Source: Fratercula arctica (Eukaryota > Chordata > Aves > Charadriiformes > Alcidae). From it: 64,000 nucleotides of DNA. A model generated the notes under the pieces. It saw nothing but the letters and a program-made list of their open reading frames with translations, searched no databases and was not told the origin of the DNA. How positions within the stretch are numbered: position 1 is the first letter of the stretch; every line of letters begins with the position of its first letter. The DNA is taken from the NCBI GenBank assembly GCA_947846985.1, contig CANTUZ010000004.1, positions 62,001 to 126,000 of the forward strand, given 5' to 3'. Positions 25,201-38,800 of the stretch are shown here, piece after piece. A program made the translations under genes and the position numbers.

Positions 25201-27278
25201 CCACGCCAATTCACAGACCTGGCCCCTCTCTTCCATCCCTCCGCCTGATTTGCAGATCCCTCGCTCTCCCCTTGCTCCTCTGTCGTGCTGTGGCTTCCCT
25301 CCTCTGCTGGTAACTTTTATTTGCATTTCCTAGTTATCTGCTTAATCTAGGGTACAGGAAATGGGATCCCGGCCCAATAGCGATATTTGCATAGCATGGT
25401 TCCCATTTTCTGACCTCTTTTTTCATTTTATGAGTTTTCCAGGCTCTTTTGTCAGTCCACTGGAGATCTGAAAGGAGATACCACAATGCTGGACTTCACA
25501 GCTTTCTGGTGAGGTCTGCGGTACTGTGTGTTGCCCCAGCACCTACAGCACCGATTAAGTAACCCCTCAGCTTTCACGCAAAGCAGACAATAACCTTCAG
25601 TCCTGGAAAGGACAGCTTGGAAACTTGAACTAATGTTAGGGGCTCAGCAGTCAACATCTAAATTATGATTACAAACCTGTCCTGACCAAGCTCCACCAAC
25701 ATGCCCCATCCCTGTACTGTCTGCATGAAAGAACGCATTCAGCCTGCACACACACCACGCATTTCACGTCTTCCCAAGTTGTCTTGTGTGGTCTATCCCT
25801 AATATGGGAAAACAGCAGAAGTAGACCAGAAATCTTCTTGATAAAATTATCTATCTGCATTTCTAATGAAATCCAACTGGTAACTCCACTTAAGTCTCCC
25901 TGCCAGCAGGATTGCCGAGGCACACCCTGCTTGCTTATATCAGTACAACTCCCCAGTCAATCACTTCAGCGTGAAATACAGCTTAAAATAAAAACTATAC
26001 ATCTGAGAGGACAGGCAGACAAGAGATATCCTAAGCACCAGTTTAAAAAGTAGCTGAGTTCATGAGAAATATTTCCAAATGTTCAATAGCTTATAGAAAT
26101 GCCCCTGAAACCACACAGTTCACGTTCCACACGTCCCTTTCCCCTCATGTCACAAACACCGTTGGTTCCTGACAGATTATTTTGACTTTGCTTTTATTTC
26201 TCATCTGAAATCATAATCCACTTGTTGATCAGTGCAGGCTATTATTTCCTGTGAGAAATGGAGTGTTTGAAGCCTCATCTGAAGAATCAGCAGCAGCATA
26301 AGAAGCAGTAAAAAATTCAGGAGCTGCTTTTTATGTCAGGAACCCCACAGAGCAGTCAAGAGACAATGGAAGATTCTAAAACGGACAAAGTAGGACAAAG
26401 TGGAAATTGGGCATATATTGCCTGACATTGAGCCTGATGTTTTTCAGAAGAGCAGTTATTCCATTAAAAAAGAATATTTTTTTTGTTGTGGTTTCAGTTG
26501 CCTGATACTTAAGTTTAAACATTCACAAGGAATGCTGAAATAGCCAGATGTGTCAGAAACCTGTTTGGTCCGAGCGGGACGGCCACTCTGCCCCAGCAGT
26601 GCCCAGAGTGGGCTGGCTGCTGCAGAAGGCGCTGGCGTCCCAGGGTGTTCCCGAGGGATGCCGGGCAGCATGGCCAGTCCCTCCGGCACTTGGAAAAACT
26701 CCCACTGCTCACATACGCCTTGCACGGGAGGCTCGATGGGGCAGATGCAGTAAAGGGGATGGTAAGAGACCCCGGAGGGTGAATGAGCCAGGCAGGGGTG
26801 CATGTGCGGGGCGGCCACTGCAGGGAATGGGAGGTACCTCCATCTTCACGGGAGGGAGAGGGTTCCTCAGATTTGCCATAAACGAGAAGAGTCTGCCTGG
26901 GCACCGCTGCAGAGTTGTCATTGGACTGCAAATAATGTTTCCTTTCTGATGTTTTTTTCATGCACTCATAACTGTACGTTTGGATTGTTATGGTGCTTCG
27001 TGCCAGGCACAAGCACACGTTCAGGTCCAGCGTAAAGGACAGTTTCCAAAACCCAGCAGCATCACCACACAAGAACCCCAGGGAGTGCAGAAAGCATCAA
27101 AATAAATGGCTGGACTGAAACCAAAAGATGTCAAACCAGTGCTATCAGATCCCGAGCACTTCTCAAAAACTGTCTCATTTAGGTAAACGTAAAGTTTTCT
27201 TAGTCACCACTTCTGAGTGTTTGAAAGTCTGCCCTGCGCTGATCCTAACAGAGCTCACAGCAGCCTACCTGATCACGG
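19246..27278. other. intronic stretch without recognised gene
   Basis: A T18 run sits at 21233-21250. GC-rich patches near 22740-22890 and 23990-24320 carry clustered CpGs. The longest open frame in the window, 240 codons at 24048-24770 on the plus strand, lies in one of these patches. It is rich in R, P, S and A with no domain, signal or splice support, so I leave it as a chance ORF. Nothing else was identified. Confidence 0.55.
23113..23132. repeat. short inverted repeat next to an E-box
   Basis: GTGGGA and TCCCAC form 6-bp arms around TTTAG. The right arm runs into a palindromic CACGTG E-box at 23127-23132. This is a short motif only and could be chance. Confidence 0.4.
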
Positions 27279-27486
27279 TTTCCCTTCTTTAAGGGCCTCT
27301 TCAGCTCTTTGAAAAGTTCATTTACCGCTGTACCTCGACAGGCATCCCAGCAGCACAACGGGCAAGGTGTGATCTCCGTGAGGCAGAGCAGGAAATGCCT
27401 ACTGCGGAATTACACACCGGCATGTTCTTGATGATGTTCTCTGATAGTGCCTGGCACCTTCTGAATAGATTTTCACATCAAAGAAT
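27279..27486. repeat. diverged interspersed or duplicated segment, copy A
   Basis: By eye this segment aligns, with small gaps, to the segment at 29730-29916 in the same orientation. Matching landmarks in the same order are: TTCCCT..., AGCTCT(T)TGAAA(A)GTTC, a GC-GTAC block, AGGTGTRATCTC, a GCAG(G)AA.TGCC block followed by GAATTA, and finally ATTTTCACATCAAAGA. Identity looks like 60-65 percent. The family is not one I can name. Confidence 0.55.
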
Positions 27487-29729
27487 CGCTAATATAAACA
27501 TACTTTGTTTACATTGCTCCTCAAAAATCCTTGTTCAACATCTTATAAACACCTATAAATCACTGATCAGGCCAACTTCTACGGCTTCTAACCCATCTGG
27601 ATTCCAAGCTCAGAACTTTAAACACATTCTCTGATTCTAGTTAAATCGCTGTCTCTTAAATCAATGTAATGCTCCAGCTGACACACTGTTGAAGTTTTTA
27701 AAACGAGTACTATGATCGCTTTACAAGGGTTTTAGTGAGGAAAATGCCCATCAGTTCACATCTATAAACAGCAGCTAGAGTAAGCACATGTAACTTTCTG
27801 AAGCACCACCACAAAATAAGGAAGTTTAGCTAATACCTGTGCTTCCACCTCTCCACAAAAACTACTATCCGTTATAGCACACGTATTTTGGCCCAATATT
27901 GCCTTTTACTGATAGCTGGAGCGAGGGTGCACCAGAGCAAAAGCAGATTTGTTGATGGAAACCACTTTCTGTCAATATATTGCTGCCCCTGATGATGTTG
28001 CTGTAGTAAGGTGCAACCTGGCTACAGAGAGAGAAGGCATTACATACACTTCTTGCCTGGCCAGGCGCGCCAGCACGGTGTCACCAGCCCGTCACACAAG
28101 CGTGCGCCCTCAGCTCAGTGAAGAGCGTTTTGATTCTGGAAATCAGGCTATTTTGCGAAAAAGTTACAATTATAACAAGAACTGTGGTTAAAAAGGACTC
28201 CTTGCCCAAAACCAAGACGCCATCCAACTCACCTACCGGAGGAGTTCTTGTTAAGCTCCCTCTCAGACAAAGCAAATGCACACAGAAAATAAAGAAAAAG
28301 CAAAAAGGCCTCACTGGGCCTCAGCTGCCCTCTTGCTCTCCTACCTCCTGACCACCTTGTTTTAGACAAACATACAAATGTATTTTGAACTCATTCTTAA
28401 TCCAACTCTAAATATGGCATCTTCAAGAGGCCCATCCACAGTATAAATTCCATATGCCTGTTGTAATAAATCATATGTTATTTTCCACATAAGCAGCATA
28501 ATAGGAAAGCGAAGTGCTGTATGTAATGGAGTCCTTGCCCTCAAATTCACCGAAGTATGAACACTGACAGACAGATTACTTTTCCCCCCGCATCACTTCA
28601 CTTACAAGTGAAGCCACGTGTGGCTCTTGAGCAAGGAAGCGCTCGCACACCGGAGCAGACGTGCGCAGGCCCACCCGAAACGTTAAACACCGTCCACATA
28701 GAAGCGTGGGGATTTCCTCTCAGGTAACTCCACTAGCCATGCCCACTTTTTTCATGATTAATTTTCCAGAGGTTGTCACAGAGCATCAAAGCATCATCTG
28801 GGCATTTCCCACTTCTTTGCCTGGCTTTCCCTATCTGAACCATACCATGATTCTCAGGGTCAGAAGAGAAACAAATGCATCGTTTCTACATGAAGCTGAT
28901 AAACGGGAATCAAATCGAAGTGTGCACAGGCTAAATGCAGAGCACAGGTCTAAGTACCTGATGACTGGTTGAAGTCTGGCTTCTACGAGACCAACACAAA
29001 ACTGTAAAACCTGTGCTGAGATACTTCTCTTCAAATTTCATTTCATCTCTGAGATTCATTTCAGTCACCTGAAAACAAATTGGTAACCTAAATGAGCAAC
29101 TCTGTGTCCTACTACTTCTATGTTCCTCATTTAGATAGAAAGTGAAGCTTTAAATACAACCTGAGCTGGCCCTTCTTTCAAAGTACCCATTAGATGTTGC
29201 ACATACAGGTCTGTCAAAAAAAAGAAATTCCATAAGAATTTTCTGCCATGTACAAAAGACTTTGAAATGTCAGTTAAAGATCCCTTTGCAAAACGTGTTT
29301 CTTCCATGGAACCCGCAAATATTAATGCATGGTCACCAAAAATTGTCATACGTCCGTGCTCAAACAATTAAGGAGTGAAAAAAAACCCCAAATGAGCGTG
29401 ATCTCTCATTTCGGCTGTGCTTTGCGCAGGTACCCTGCTCGGGGAGGGAACCCCCCCGATGCTTCTTTTCTCACATCACGCCAAATTAATCACGTTTCCC
29501 ACAACAGCGGAGGGAGTTACGGAGCCCCGTGGATGGCCATGTGCAAAAAAGACGGAGGACGCATTTCCCACCCCCAGGCACACAAGCTGCTTCTTGGGGT
29601 GGGCTTTCTTGGCCCGCGGTCCATTTTCAGGACAGCATCCCCCCCTGGGTATCGCCAGTGCCTCTGCCAGAACAGTGTGGAAGGTCAGTGCCGGAACACG
29701 AGTGTCATCTACCTTCATAGCTGTGTCCA

Positions 29730-29916
29730 GCTTCCCTCATAAAAGCCTCATTAGCTCTCTGAAAGTTCGTTAGCTGCGGTACTCAGTCATTCACACCCAT
29801 GACAGAGAGGTGTAATCTCTTCAACACCAGCAGCAACTGCCGACTACCGAATTAAACCCCATGACTGACTTTGATGCCACCCCGCCATGCCACGGGCTGC
29901 ATTTTCACATCAAAGA
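29730..29916. repeat. diverged interspersed or duplicated segment, copy B
   Basis: This is the partner of the segment at 27279-27486, about 2.4 kb away. It shares the ordered landmarks CTTCCCT, AGCTCTCTGAAAGTTC, AGGTGTAATCTC, CAACTGCCGACTACCGAATTA-like block and ATTTTCACATCAAAGA. Copy B is slightly shorter, mainly before the last block. Confidence 0.55.
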
Positions 29917-32634
29917 CTTCACGCGCGTTCCTCACGTACCGACTCCTCGGGCCCCATCTGCGAAACCCAATTCTCCACCTTGGAACCGAGGACTCATTCA
30001 AGGACAGAAGTGGCCAAACCACTTATTCAAAACAAGAAGCGAGTTCCTCAGTCCCTGCTAAGCAAACTGGTAATCCTAATTAGCAGTATTTCCCAGGTAA
30101 TTTTACTCTTAGAATAATGATGTTAATAAAAATAACACATAAGAAAGCACCTGAGATAGTTCTATCCTGTCTCTGTTAGAATTCTAGTAAAAGCTTCTGG
30201 AATCCATACCAGCGCACAGTTTAAAAAAAAAAAAAACCACAAAGTTATCTTGAACGCAGTTCACAATTCAGCTAAATCAAAGCAAATCTTATTCCCCTGA
30301 AGTCTGATTCAATGTCAGTTGATGCAAATGAGCACTAGCTGAATGAGTGAATACCTAAGTGCGTTCAGCCCTGGTGCCAAAATCACACATGGTGTAACTT
30401 GTTGACGAATTTGCCTATATGGGTCATCCAGAAAATATTTTCTGCTTCTTTGTAAGAATAACACAGGTTGTTCATCTCCCAGGAAAAGTTCTCTCTTAAA
30501 CAATGATATCTACTAAACAGAATTTAATTGATTCCCATTTTTCTTTTCCAGACACATGTCACTGTTAGACCAAAGATCTGGCACCAAAGATTTTCTGGGA
30601 AAGGCTGCAACTTATTAAGGTGAAAATCGCATCCACCATTCACAGTTGCATCGTCAGAACATCTTTTACTCCTTTTGAACTGAAGCCCTGAGCTGGCTCA
30701 AACCTTTTCTTTTGGCAGCCCTCTAAAGAAAGGTGATTTTTGGCCACCTTGATAGACTCCAATTTTCCTTTAATCCACACTTCAGGGAACCTTGTTTCTT
30801 TTTGGTATTCTCTCAAACCTGTTGAATAAGGAAACGTTCCAGGACACCCCAAGTATGGACTGCCATCTCCACGTGATGGAGAGAACGTGTGATTTCTCCC
30901 TTTCCCTTCCTTTCTGTTCCTCTTTTTAAGAGTGAAACGCACGGCTCTCCAACATGGGCATCGAGCACCATTCGCCCCGCGGTTCCCCAAGAAGCCAAAG
31001 CCACGTGCTTTCCTCACTGGGATCAAGCACAAAGCTCCGTTCAACGACTGTATATGGGGTTCTTAAATATTCCATAAATTCACCTTATCTTTTCACTGGT
31101 CTAAAGCTGCACCTGGGATTACAACAAGATGCGCTGATACCACTCCAGAGATAAAGCGATGCCGGTCCTGATGGTTTCTGCTCTCTCCACAGCCCTGATT
31201 CATCGGCCGACCCAGCTGCTGGCCGCAGCCCTCCGTTGCCACCGCTTACCCACAGAAAACATACAAGAACTGGCAAGTCGGAGGCCTCCATCACCCGAAG
31301 CCCTGCCCAAACGATAAGGCGAGGAGACTGAGGCATCCCTCTGGTATGCCTTGGCTCGCTGTGCCGCGGCCGAGCAGGAGGGAGCCTGTTCGCGGGATGT
31401 GCGTATGTATGGGCACAGCTGTGGAAGGAGGGAAGGGGTTAAGGATGGATTTTGTTCACCAACTGCCCCGTCTGCCATCGGCCTATTGACCATAAGTATT
31501 AACAATGAACCTACCATGCCAAATCTTTAAAATTAGAGACATCTGAACAGCCTCTCACCCGCTGAATGTTTTTGGAGAGTTTTTCTATGTGCCAAATAAT
31601 GGTGCAGTTCAATCCTTTACAACTCCAGCAAAGCTTCTGAAAACAGCTTGCCAGCCCAGCTAAGATGCGAATATGCTGTTAACCATGGCTGTAACCCTGG
31701 CCCAACCAAACGCACCCGTCCTTTTGTCTTTGCCGGCTACGCGACAGCTACAGATTTTGTATTCGCCCATTTTAAGCACTTCAAAACATTTTTGTGAGGG
31801 TCTTGACAACCTTCCAGTAAAAAGCAGCTGTCAAAATGTATCTTACAATATACTAGCAGACCTCCCCCACACTGCTGCTATAATTAGGTGTTTTTTTTTT
31901 TTTTTACTTTGGCTTTAAAGCAACTTGCAGAGAATATAATTTTCAGTTTGACTAAATAAAACGTTCAGAGCACATCAGGCCCATAATTATATTTCAATTT
32001 GAGAAGAATGTGTTCTGTTTAAAAGAAAGCAAGCAGCAGAGTTGGTGGTAATTTATTTTACCTTTCACAGCTTATGAAAGCCAAACCCTCAGAGTAACTA
32101 CAGTTCACAAAGTATGTAGGAATTCGGGACCTCCTTCCCAAGCAGCTCAGCATCCACACGGCCCTTTCCGGGCAGCGCTTTATAGGAAGAAGCTCTGAAG
32201 CTTTTACCCTCCAACTCTCTCCCAGCACTGTCTTGACTTCAGTAAAATAGAGAATTCGTCTCCCCACCTCAACGGCCCGGACTAATTACAGAGAAAAGGG
32301 TACATCTCCGATTAGGGTCTGGCTGTTTGTGGGGCACTTGTAACACAAAACACCAATAAATGAGGCTTAACTGCCTTTACCAATGCCCTGTGTCGATGCA
32401 ACTATGCAAAAGAGCCAGGGGCTACTGAGGAGCCTGGCTCCAAAAACATACATGAGCATATTTTTGACAGTTCTGTTTAACAGGGCTTTTTTCTGAGAAG
32501 CCCTGGCCAGACGCACCCCGGCACAAGCCCTTGGCTGAAGCCGAGGGCGGTAGAGGAGCCAATCCCACCCCGTGCCGCAGGGTCTCCCAGCTTTTCTCAG
32601 CCCAAACGCCCACTAGTGCCCTGTGAAGTTTTAC
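29917..32634. other. intronic stretch without recognised gene
   Basis: A14 lies at 30223-30236 and T15 at 31891-31905. No coding region or known repeat was recognised. Confidence 0.5.
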
Positions 32635-32700
32635 CTGAGGCACAAAAAGAGTGTCAAAGCGCAGTTCGTTTTTCAGTAATTCTTCAGGTGTGACATACAA
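32635..32700 (-). other. candidate 66-bp exon-like segment (unproven)
   Basis: On the minus strand, AAGGCTTAG (a possible acceptor) is followed by 22 open codons whose peptide begins LYVTPEELLKNELRF and ends TLFVPQ, then CAG|GTAAAACTT, a strong donor. The length is a multiple of three. Read from the acceptor it is phase 0 on both sides, which would allow in-frame insertion before the CFAP299 exon at 9939-10081 (also phase 0). However, the polypyrimidine tract is weak, the peptide is not part of CFAP299 as I know it, and I recognise no other family. A chance arrangement is quite possible. Confidence 0.2.
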
Positions 32701-33065
32701 CTAAGCCTTGCCAGGATCAAAACAAAAACTACACTCAGAGTTACAATTTCTCCCACCTTCCCACGGAAGAAAAAAGCTTTGAGTTTTTGTTATTGTTGTG
32801 CTTTTCTTACTATTTCCCCCTTTTCTCAATAATTTCCCCAGTCTCCAACCCTGAAAGGTCTCTGCTTGTACTTGCTCCAGCCCTACGCCACCTCCTCATC
32901 TCCCGCTGTCTTTCCCCCTGTTCTCCTGTGTCCTCTCACGTTTCTCTCATCTTCAGACCTACCTTTATGCTGCTGAAAACACACTAGCTCCTTTCTACTG
33001 TCACACTTTGAAAAATAAAATAAAAGGAAGTGAAAATAATTCATCTTTTAAAATTCAAAAATTAT

Positions 33066-33132
33066 TTTTTTCCCCCGTGGGTTTTTTTTTATGGTTTTGG
33101 TTTTTTTTTTTTTGTTTTGGGTTTTTTTTTTT
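33066..33132. repeat. T-rich tract with GGTTTT interruptions
   Basis: Several T runs of 8 to 13 bases are separated by GGG, ATGG, GG, G and GGG. It is low-complexity DNA of no evident function. Confidence 0.85.
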
Positions 33133-35818
33133 AACCCCTCTGCTTTCCTTTTGGAGCTTTTCAGCACAAGCCCGTGCAGAACCGCGTTTGCGAACTGAAG
33201 GTGACATTCTTTTCCAGTCGTTTGCCAGAGACAGGAGTAGCATGATAAACCGTGACGACCGGCATCACTGCCTTTCTCCATCCAGGCCCTCATCTTGGTC
33301 TTCTCTTACGTCAGGTCAGGCCACCAGATCATCATTTCTTCATTGTCAACTTTTATACCCTTTTGGTCTGGTTTTTGCTAGGTTTTTTTTTCCCCAACAT
33401 TAGAGCCGTTCAAGTCACCAGTTTGCTCCTCAGCACAACTTTGACTGTCTCCTCCGCCCACCGATTCCTTCTCGTCGACCCCAAACCGCAGCGCTCACCC
33501 CACGGCATCCGTGCGGCTCTGCAACGATGTGGGGCAGAGCCTGCCCTTTGCTGAGCGATCCCAGCCCCTGCTGCTGTATCCCAGAATACTTCCTTTGATT
33601 ACTCAGGCTGCTAAACAAAGGGTTCATGATTTACTTTTGCTTAACGGCATTTATCTTCAGTGCTCAGTGGGACCCCCCCAGACTTTAGGCGTACATTTCC
33701 AGGGCAGAGGGAGCCGAGAAAGCCCCACACTGCAGAGCAGCCCAGGAAAGGCCAGGAGCCAGGTCATGGAGACTGTGAAGAGGGTACTGAGCAGTTTTAC
33801 CAACACTCCAGAACAGCAAAAGCAGAGGGAAACTTGCGTGTGTAATTACAGCACCTCTGATAACAGACCCCTCATTTCCTTGCTGTGGCGAATGTGCAGA
33901 CGCCAAATTCTGCAGAAAGCCTGGACCTGGCTGTGGCAACAGCTCTGCCATCAGCTGCCATCCTCCCACCTTCCTACGAGCTAAAAACGGTCACCCTCGA
34001 TGGCAGTGCTGAGCAGGGACTGATTATTCCTGTTTCTTCTGTAAAAAGGAGACAAGCGGATGAACAATCCTTCCACCCTCCCGCTTCCCCGGCGCACTCT
34101 CTCTCAGGGAGCTGCACCACAGCAGCGATGTCTCCTGTCAGCGTTAGCTCTTCTGGCCACAGAACGGCACAAGGCCAAGTCAGAGAGACGGGAACCTGGT
34201 CCTCGACAGGCTATTTCACACCGGCAAAGGAGCGCTGGGTAAGGTTACTGTTGTAGACGTTGGCTTTTTATCCAGAAAACGATGACTGTAACAGAGGAAA
34301 GTTTGTGAGTTTCGCAGGGCTCTGTGCTGGGATCTGTGTGGCTAAAGCATGTAGATGCCCTGGAAGAAGGGGTGATGTGAAGCACTGATAAAGTCCAGTG
34401 ATGAGAACGAGTTGTTGAGGTTAACTGGGGCTCCAGCAGCAGCCACTCCACCTGCCCCCGGTCCAACATAGGTAAATCACAGATACGAAATGCCTTCTGC
34501 ACAAAGAATGTATCAGTAGACTAAGAGCATGTGGAATAACACGAGAGAACGACCTAGAAAGGGGTTTACATTTCACTACTCCAAGGAAGAACGGGCGACC
34601 ATGCAACAAGACTGCCAAGTTCAGAGCTGGCAAAGGGAAAGGCTCCTCGTGCGAGGGACAATCCACCCCTGGCACTCCCTGTCATCACACGTGGCCACCA
34701 GAAGTTTACACGTATTCAAGAACCGGACAAAGACAGGGAAAATAAAGTCACAGGAAGATAACAAGGTCCCTCTGTCTCCCAGAAGCTTCTATTTCACCAT
34801 TCAGATAAAACTGGGGATGGCCAATAATAAAGACTTTTATTCCCTGAACATCAACCCTAGCTGGGCTAGCAGGGCAAGAAGCTGAAGTCAGAAAGAAAAA
34901 GAAGTGGGCAGTGAACCCCAACTTGAGAAATCCAGCACCGAGGGACATGGTACAGCTTAATGTTCTTTTCCTAGATAATTTATTGAAACAAACTGCCTGA
35001 AACAATGAGTAACCTTGAATATATACACAAGAATCTGTCCCGGATGGGCATTACAGCATCTCAAAGCAGTCCACAGCCACTTGGAACCTCAGGCCGATCC
35101 TACATGATACATCAGCACTGCATACAGCACAACTCTCCCATCTTGCCAGTTCTAGGGTTGTATTTTTACGCTGACAAATTGCCCTCTAATAATCCTTCCT
35201 CCATATTTAACGAGGTAATTTTCTCCTCCATTTCTCCAGTTTATTTTTCATTTTGCGTAAAAAAATCCCTTATATTCACGCTTCAGCTCTACTGAACTGT
35301 TCTTACGCTTTCACTAGGCAAAAGAGAAAATCAGTAACGCATCAAGTAAAAGCTTGTTATACACCACTGGATTTTTCTTGAGAGCGAGCATGAGTCTCTC
35401 CTAAGCCAAGATTCCCAACACCTCTGCTACCCACTGAAAAATGCAGGCCTATTTATCGAGGCTATGTAGTTCAGTAGACAGGGCTTTGGTCTTTACTGGA
35501 TTCATCACATGCTTTGTCATTTCTTTCTGTCAATAGTATTCCATATCTTTAATACTTTTATTTATAAATCTATTACAGTTTTGAGTTAGGTGGCCTCAAA
35601 AGTAATTCAAAAGTCCTCAACAGTAAGTAGACTCATGAACCTTTATGTCTCGCTCTAGACATGAACATACAAAATCAATATAATAAAGTATTTTAGTAGA
35701 AAGATAGATAGGGAGTTTTCAGGTGATTACAACAGGCACACAAAGCCTGTCACTTCAGGGGGAATACAGGGACCTTAACTCTTTTTTGGTGGACTTGGGG
35801 GGGTTTTGTGGATTTGGA

Positions 35819-35863
35819 TTTTTTTTTTTTTACTTTTTTTTTTTTTTTACTTTTTTTTTTTTT
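35819..35863. repeat. T13-AC-T15-AC-T13 periodic tract
   Basis: Three long T runs are separated by single AC dinucleotides, giving a period of about 15-17 bp. It resembles duplicated poly-T units and may have expanded by slippage. Confidence 0.9.
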
Positions 35864-38800
35864 AAATAACAGCCTAAGTACCTATGTTGTGTATCTTGAG
35901 AGGGGCGATCTTGTGGCAAAATGTCACAGAAACATCATATATAGACCCCTGCGTTCCCAACCCATCTAAACCGTGCCCAGGCTTCTCTCACAGACACAAC
36001 TCAACCCTCCTTTTTCACAGCAGACGCGTGCCGTAGCACACCAGCAACGGCAGCTTCCTGGGAGAAGCCTTGCAGTCCCCTGATGTGCTGCCTCATCGCT
36101 TGGACAGCCTGCAGAGGCTCGAGGCTGCGACACTACGAGCTGCTCCGCGGCGTTCGGAAGGGCGCACGCATCTGCAGCCACAGGCATTTTCCTCCTTGCC
36201 GCCAGAAGGCTTTCCAGTCCAAAATTACCATCATTATTTCTTGTGCGTGAAGCTGACGGCAAACACAAGCACAACATCAACTCTGAGCCGCCACTGATCA
36301 TTTTGATGCTGATGCTTACACAGAAATGGCAGAGAGCGCGAGTAAAGCTGCTTCAAAGGCAACACTGAGTCACTATTTTACCAGCTGAGTCAATTCTGCA
36401 CCTCTTCTCCAAGTTATCGCTCACACGGGGCAGTTCTGGAAGTCCAGAAGCAACAGAAATTGAGAGGAAGGATCCGTCTAGTGCACAACTGTGCAGAACC
36501 ATCAGACTCACAAATAAAACATGTAAGGTACAAACTGCTGCCCTGAGGATAAAACACATGCCTATTCCTGTTGGTGACATCTACTTGTTCACCACATTAT
36601 CGCAGCGTGCCTGTCACCCACCCACCACGCTCAGGCCCGTCCCCACGGTTGGTGGACACGGACACAAAGCCATCCAGATGGGTGGGAAGGGGCCAGGAGA
36701 GAGCGGCCGTGCTGGTCTGTATCCGGCAGGTGCCGCAACGGTCACCGCTCTCCGTTACCAACCTGGAAAAGGCCCTTCCAAGTTCCCAACCCATTCTATG
36801 GCTCCCGCCTTTTCGCTGGAATAGGATCTGTCTACCACCACGTGTCGGTGGACACGCTGGCCATTGCTGATATGCGAATTCCACATGGAGTGTATTCAGA
36901 CAACTAATTGTGGCTAGTCACTTTCTTGTCTTTACTTTTAAAATACAGATAAACACTGAACTGCAGAACACTCCAAATGGCAAAATACAGCTTCAACAGG
37001 ATTCCTGTGAACTGGCTGAATGGAATCATTTACCCGTAAGAACCAGAAACAGTAAGAAACAACACAATTTTTATAACAGAGCTTTTTAACTGCAACCCCA
37101 TAAGAAATTACTGTGTTTTCTATCTGTAGCCTAATAATTATGCTACATTTCTATTACTGCTCACGTATTTTTCTTTTCAATTAGAAGCTTTCTTTTGGAG
37201 GTGAGAAGACAAGAAATACGTGTTCACTGGTATCAACAAGGAGAGAAAAATGGTGCTGGCTTCCCATTCAGAATTAGCCCAAAACTATACTGAGTGGACC
37301 GTCAGACAGGAATTGAGCTGGATTTATACCTCTCCTGTGCTCCCAAAAGGTAGGATAAACAGAGAGGAGGGCCTGGCAGCACAGCAGCACGAACAGAAAC
37401 ATCCACTTGGTAATTAACTGCTGTTTTACTAGACCAGCTGAAAGATTTAATGTGTTTTTCGTCAGCTCACTCTGTCAGTCCTATCCCGAGCCCCAGAGCG
37501 GGTCTGGTGGGGACCCACCGTGGTGTTCGCGGTCCTGGCGCCAGCTGCGGGGAAAGACAGGAGGCACCCACTTCCCAGCAACAGCCCTGGAGCTCTTGGA
37601 CATCACTGAAAGGGTCTCTGAACGAGGAAGGTAAGAATTTGTCTTGGGTTTTTACTAACACAGCCCTAACGCTACAGGTATTCTATGCCTATGGAAGCTG
37701 AACCACGCGCAAAGTCTCAAGCACTCGATGGATTTTGACCCTTTCTGGGAATACCACTGAGAAAGCAGCACCTGCTCCAAGCGAAGACCTCGGGACTCGT
37801 TGGATGGGTGAACGCGGCAGATGAGCAGAGCACAAAAACATAAGGATTTGCACCATTCGGCATCCCATCCCTACAAGTGACAGCGTGAAGGCTGTGTCCC
37901 CTGGGGAAAGGGAGCACTCCCAGGACCCCCAGCACGCCCTGGACTGCAGGAATGGAGCACTGGACACCGCTGGATCCGGACAGACATTTCCTACCCTGCT
38001 TTCACCGAGAACAGAATCTACACCCTGGTCCGCATTTTTCACTGGACTGAACCTGAGGTTTCTTTCTGTCACAAAAACATACTCATTAACTTGGGTAATT
38101 TCCAACTGTTGTACATAGATGTGCCAATATTCCTGCTACAGATTAATTAGGGATTGAGTACTAAAGTTTAATCGAGTTCCGCTGAGCCTAATGAGAAATT
38201 TACTTGAATAAGAACGGAACCCAGTCGATGTACGGTGTGGATTTCACCGTGACAGCCCCGTCAGTACCCCCACCTCACTGTACATGTGCACCGTGGCCGT
38301 TCCCTCGGCTGGGCGCCGCAGGGGTGACGCAGCACAACGGGTGCCCGGGGGAGCAGCACGGGGCTGCCGCGGGTAGGCAGCCCGCTCACACCACCGCCAG
38401 CTGTTGTTTTCAAAGATGCTTAGAATTTAAGTGACTCGAGAATTTGCAATTACTGAGCATGAAATCGCATCTTCACACTCGGGCTATTACAAGGATTCCA
38501 GTCGGGTTCCAGGAAGCGAATGCCGGCCGGGCGGGAGTGGGTACGAGGAGCTCCGCGTGCCATTTGCAGGGCCAAGTTCACCCTTGTTATCATTCCGGCG
38601 ACTTTACTGTCGCTACGCCAGAGTTGAGTTAGGTTCACTGAATTCCACACATGCATGAAATAAAAAGGGGTTTTATGCAAATGATGGCAATCGTGCCTGC
38701 GTCTGTCTCTGAGCATTTTCCAAGTCTGGCAGGCCAGGAAGACATAGCAAAGTCTGCAAGGAGCGTTGCTAATCATGCATGTGGCAGGACACCTCGCCAG

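Noticed and set aside
26515..27072. 185-codon minus-strand open frame
   Set aside because: No domain was recognised, plus-strand frames are also open, and the composition fits GC-rich intronic DNA.
33061..33133. GGTTTT-rich tract considered as an interstitial telomere repeat
   Set aside because: There is no regular TTAGGG or similar unit. It is T-rich low-complexity sequence.
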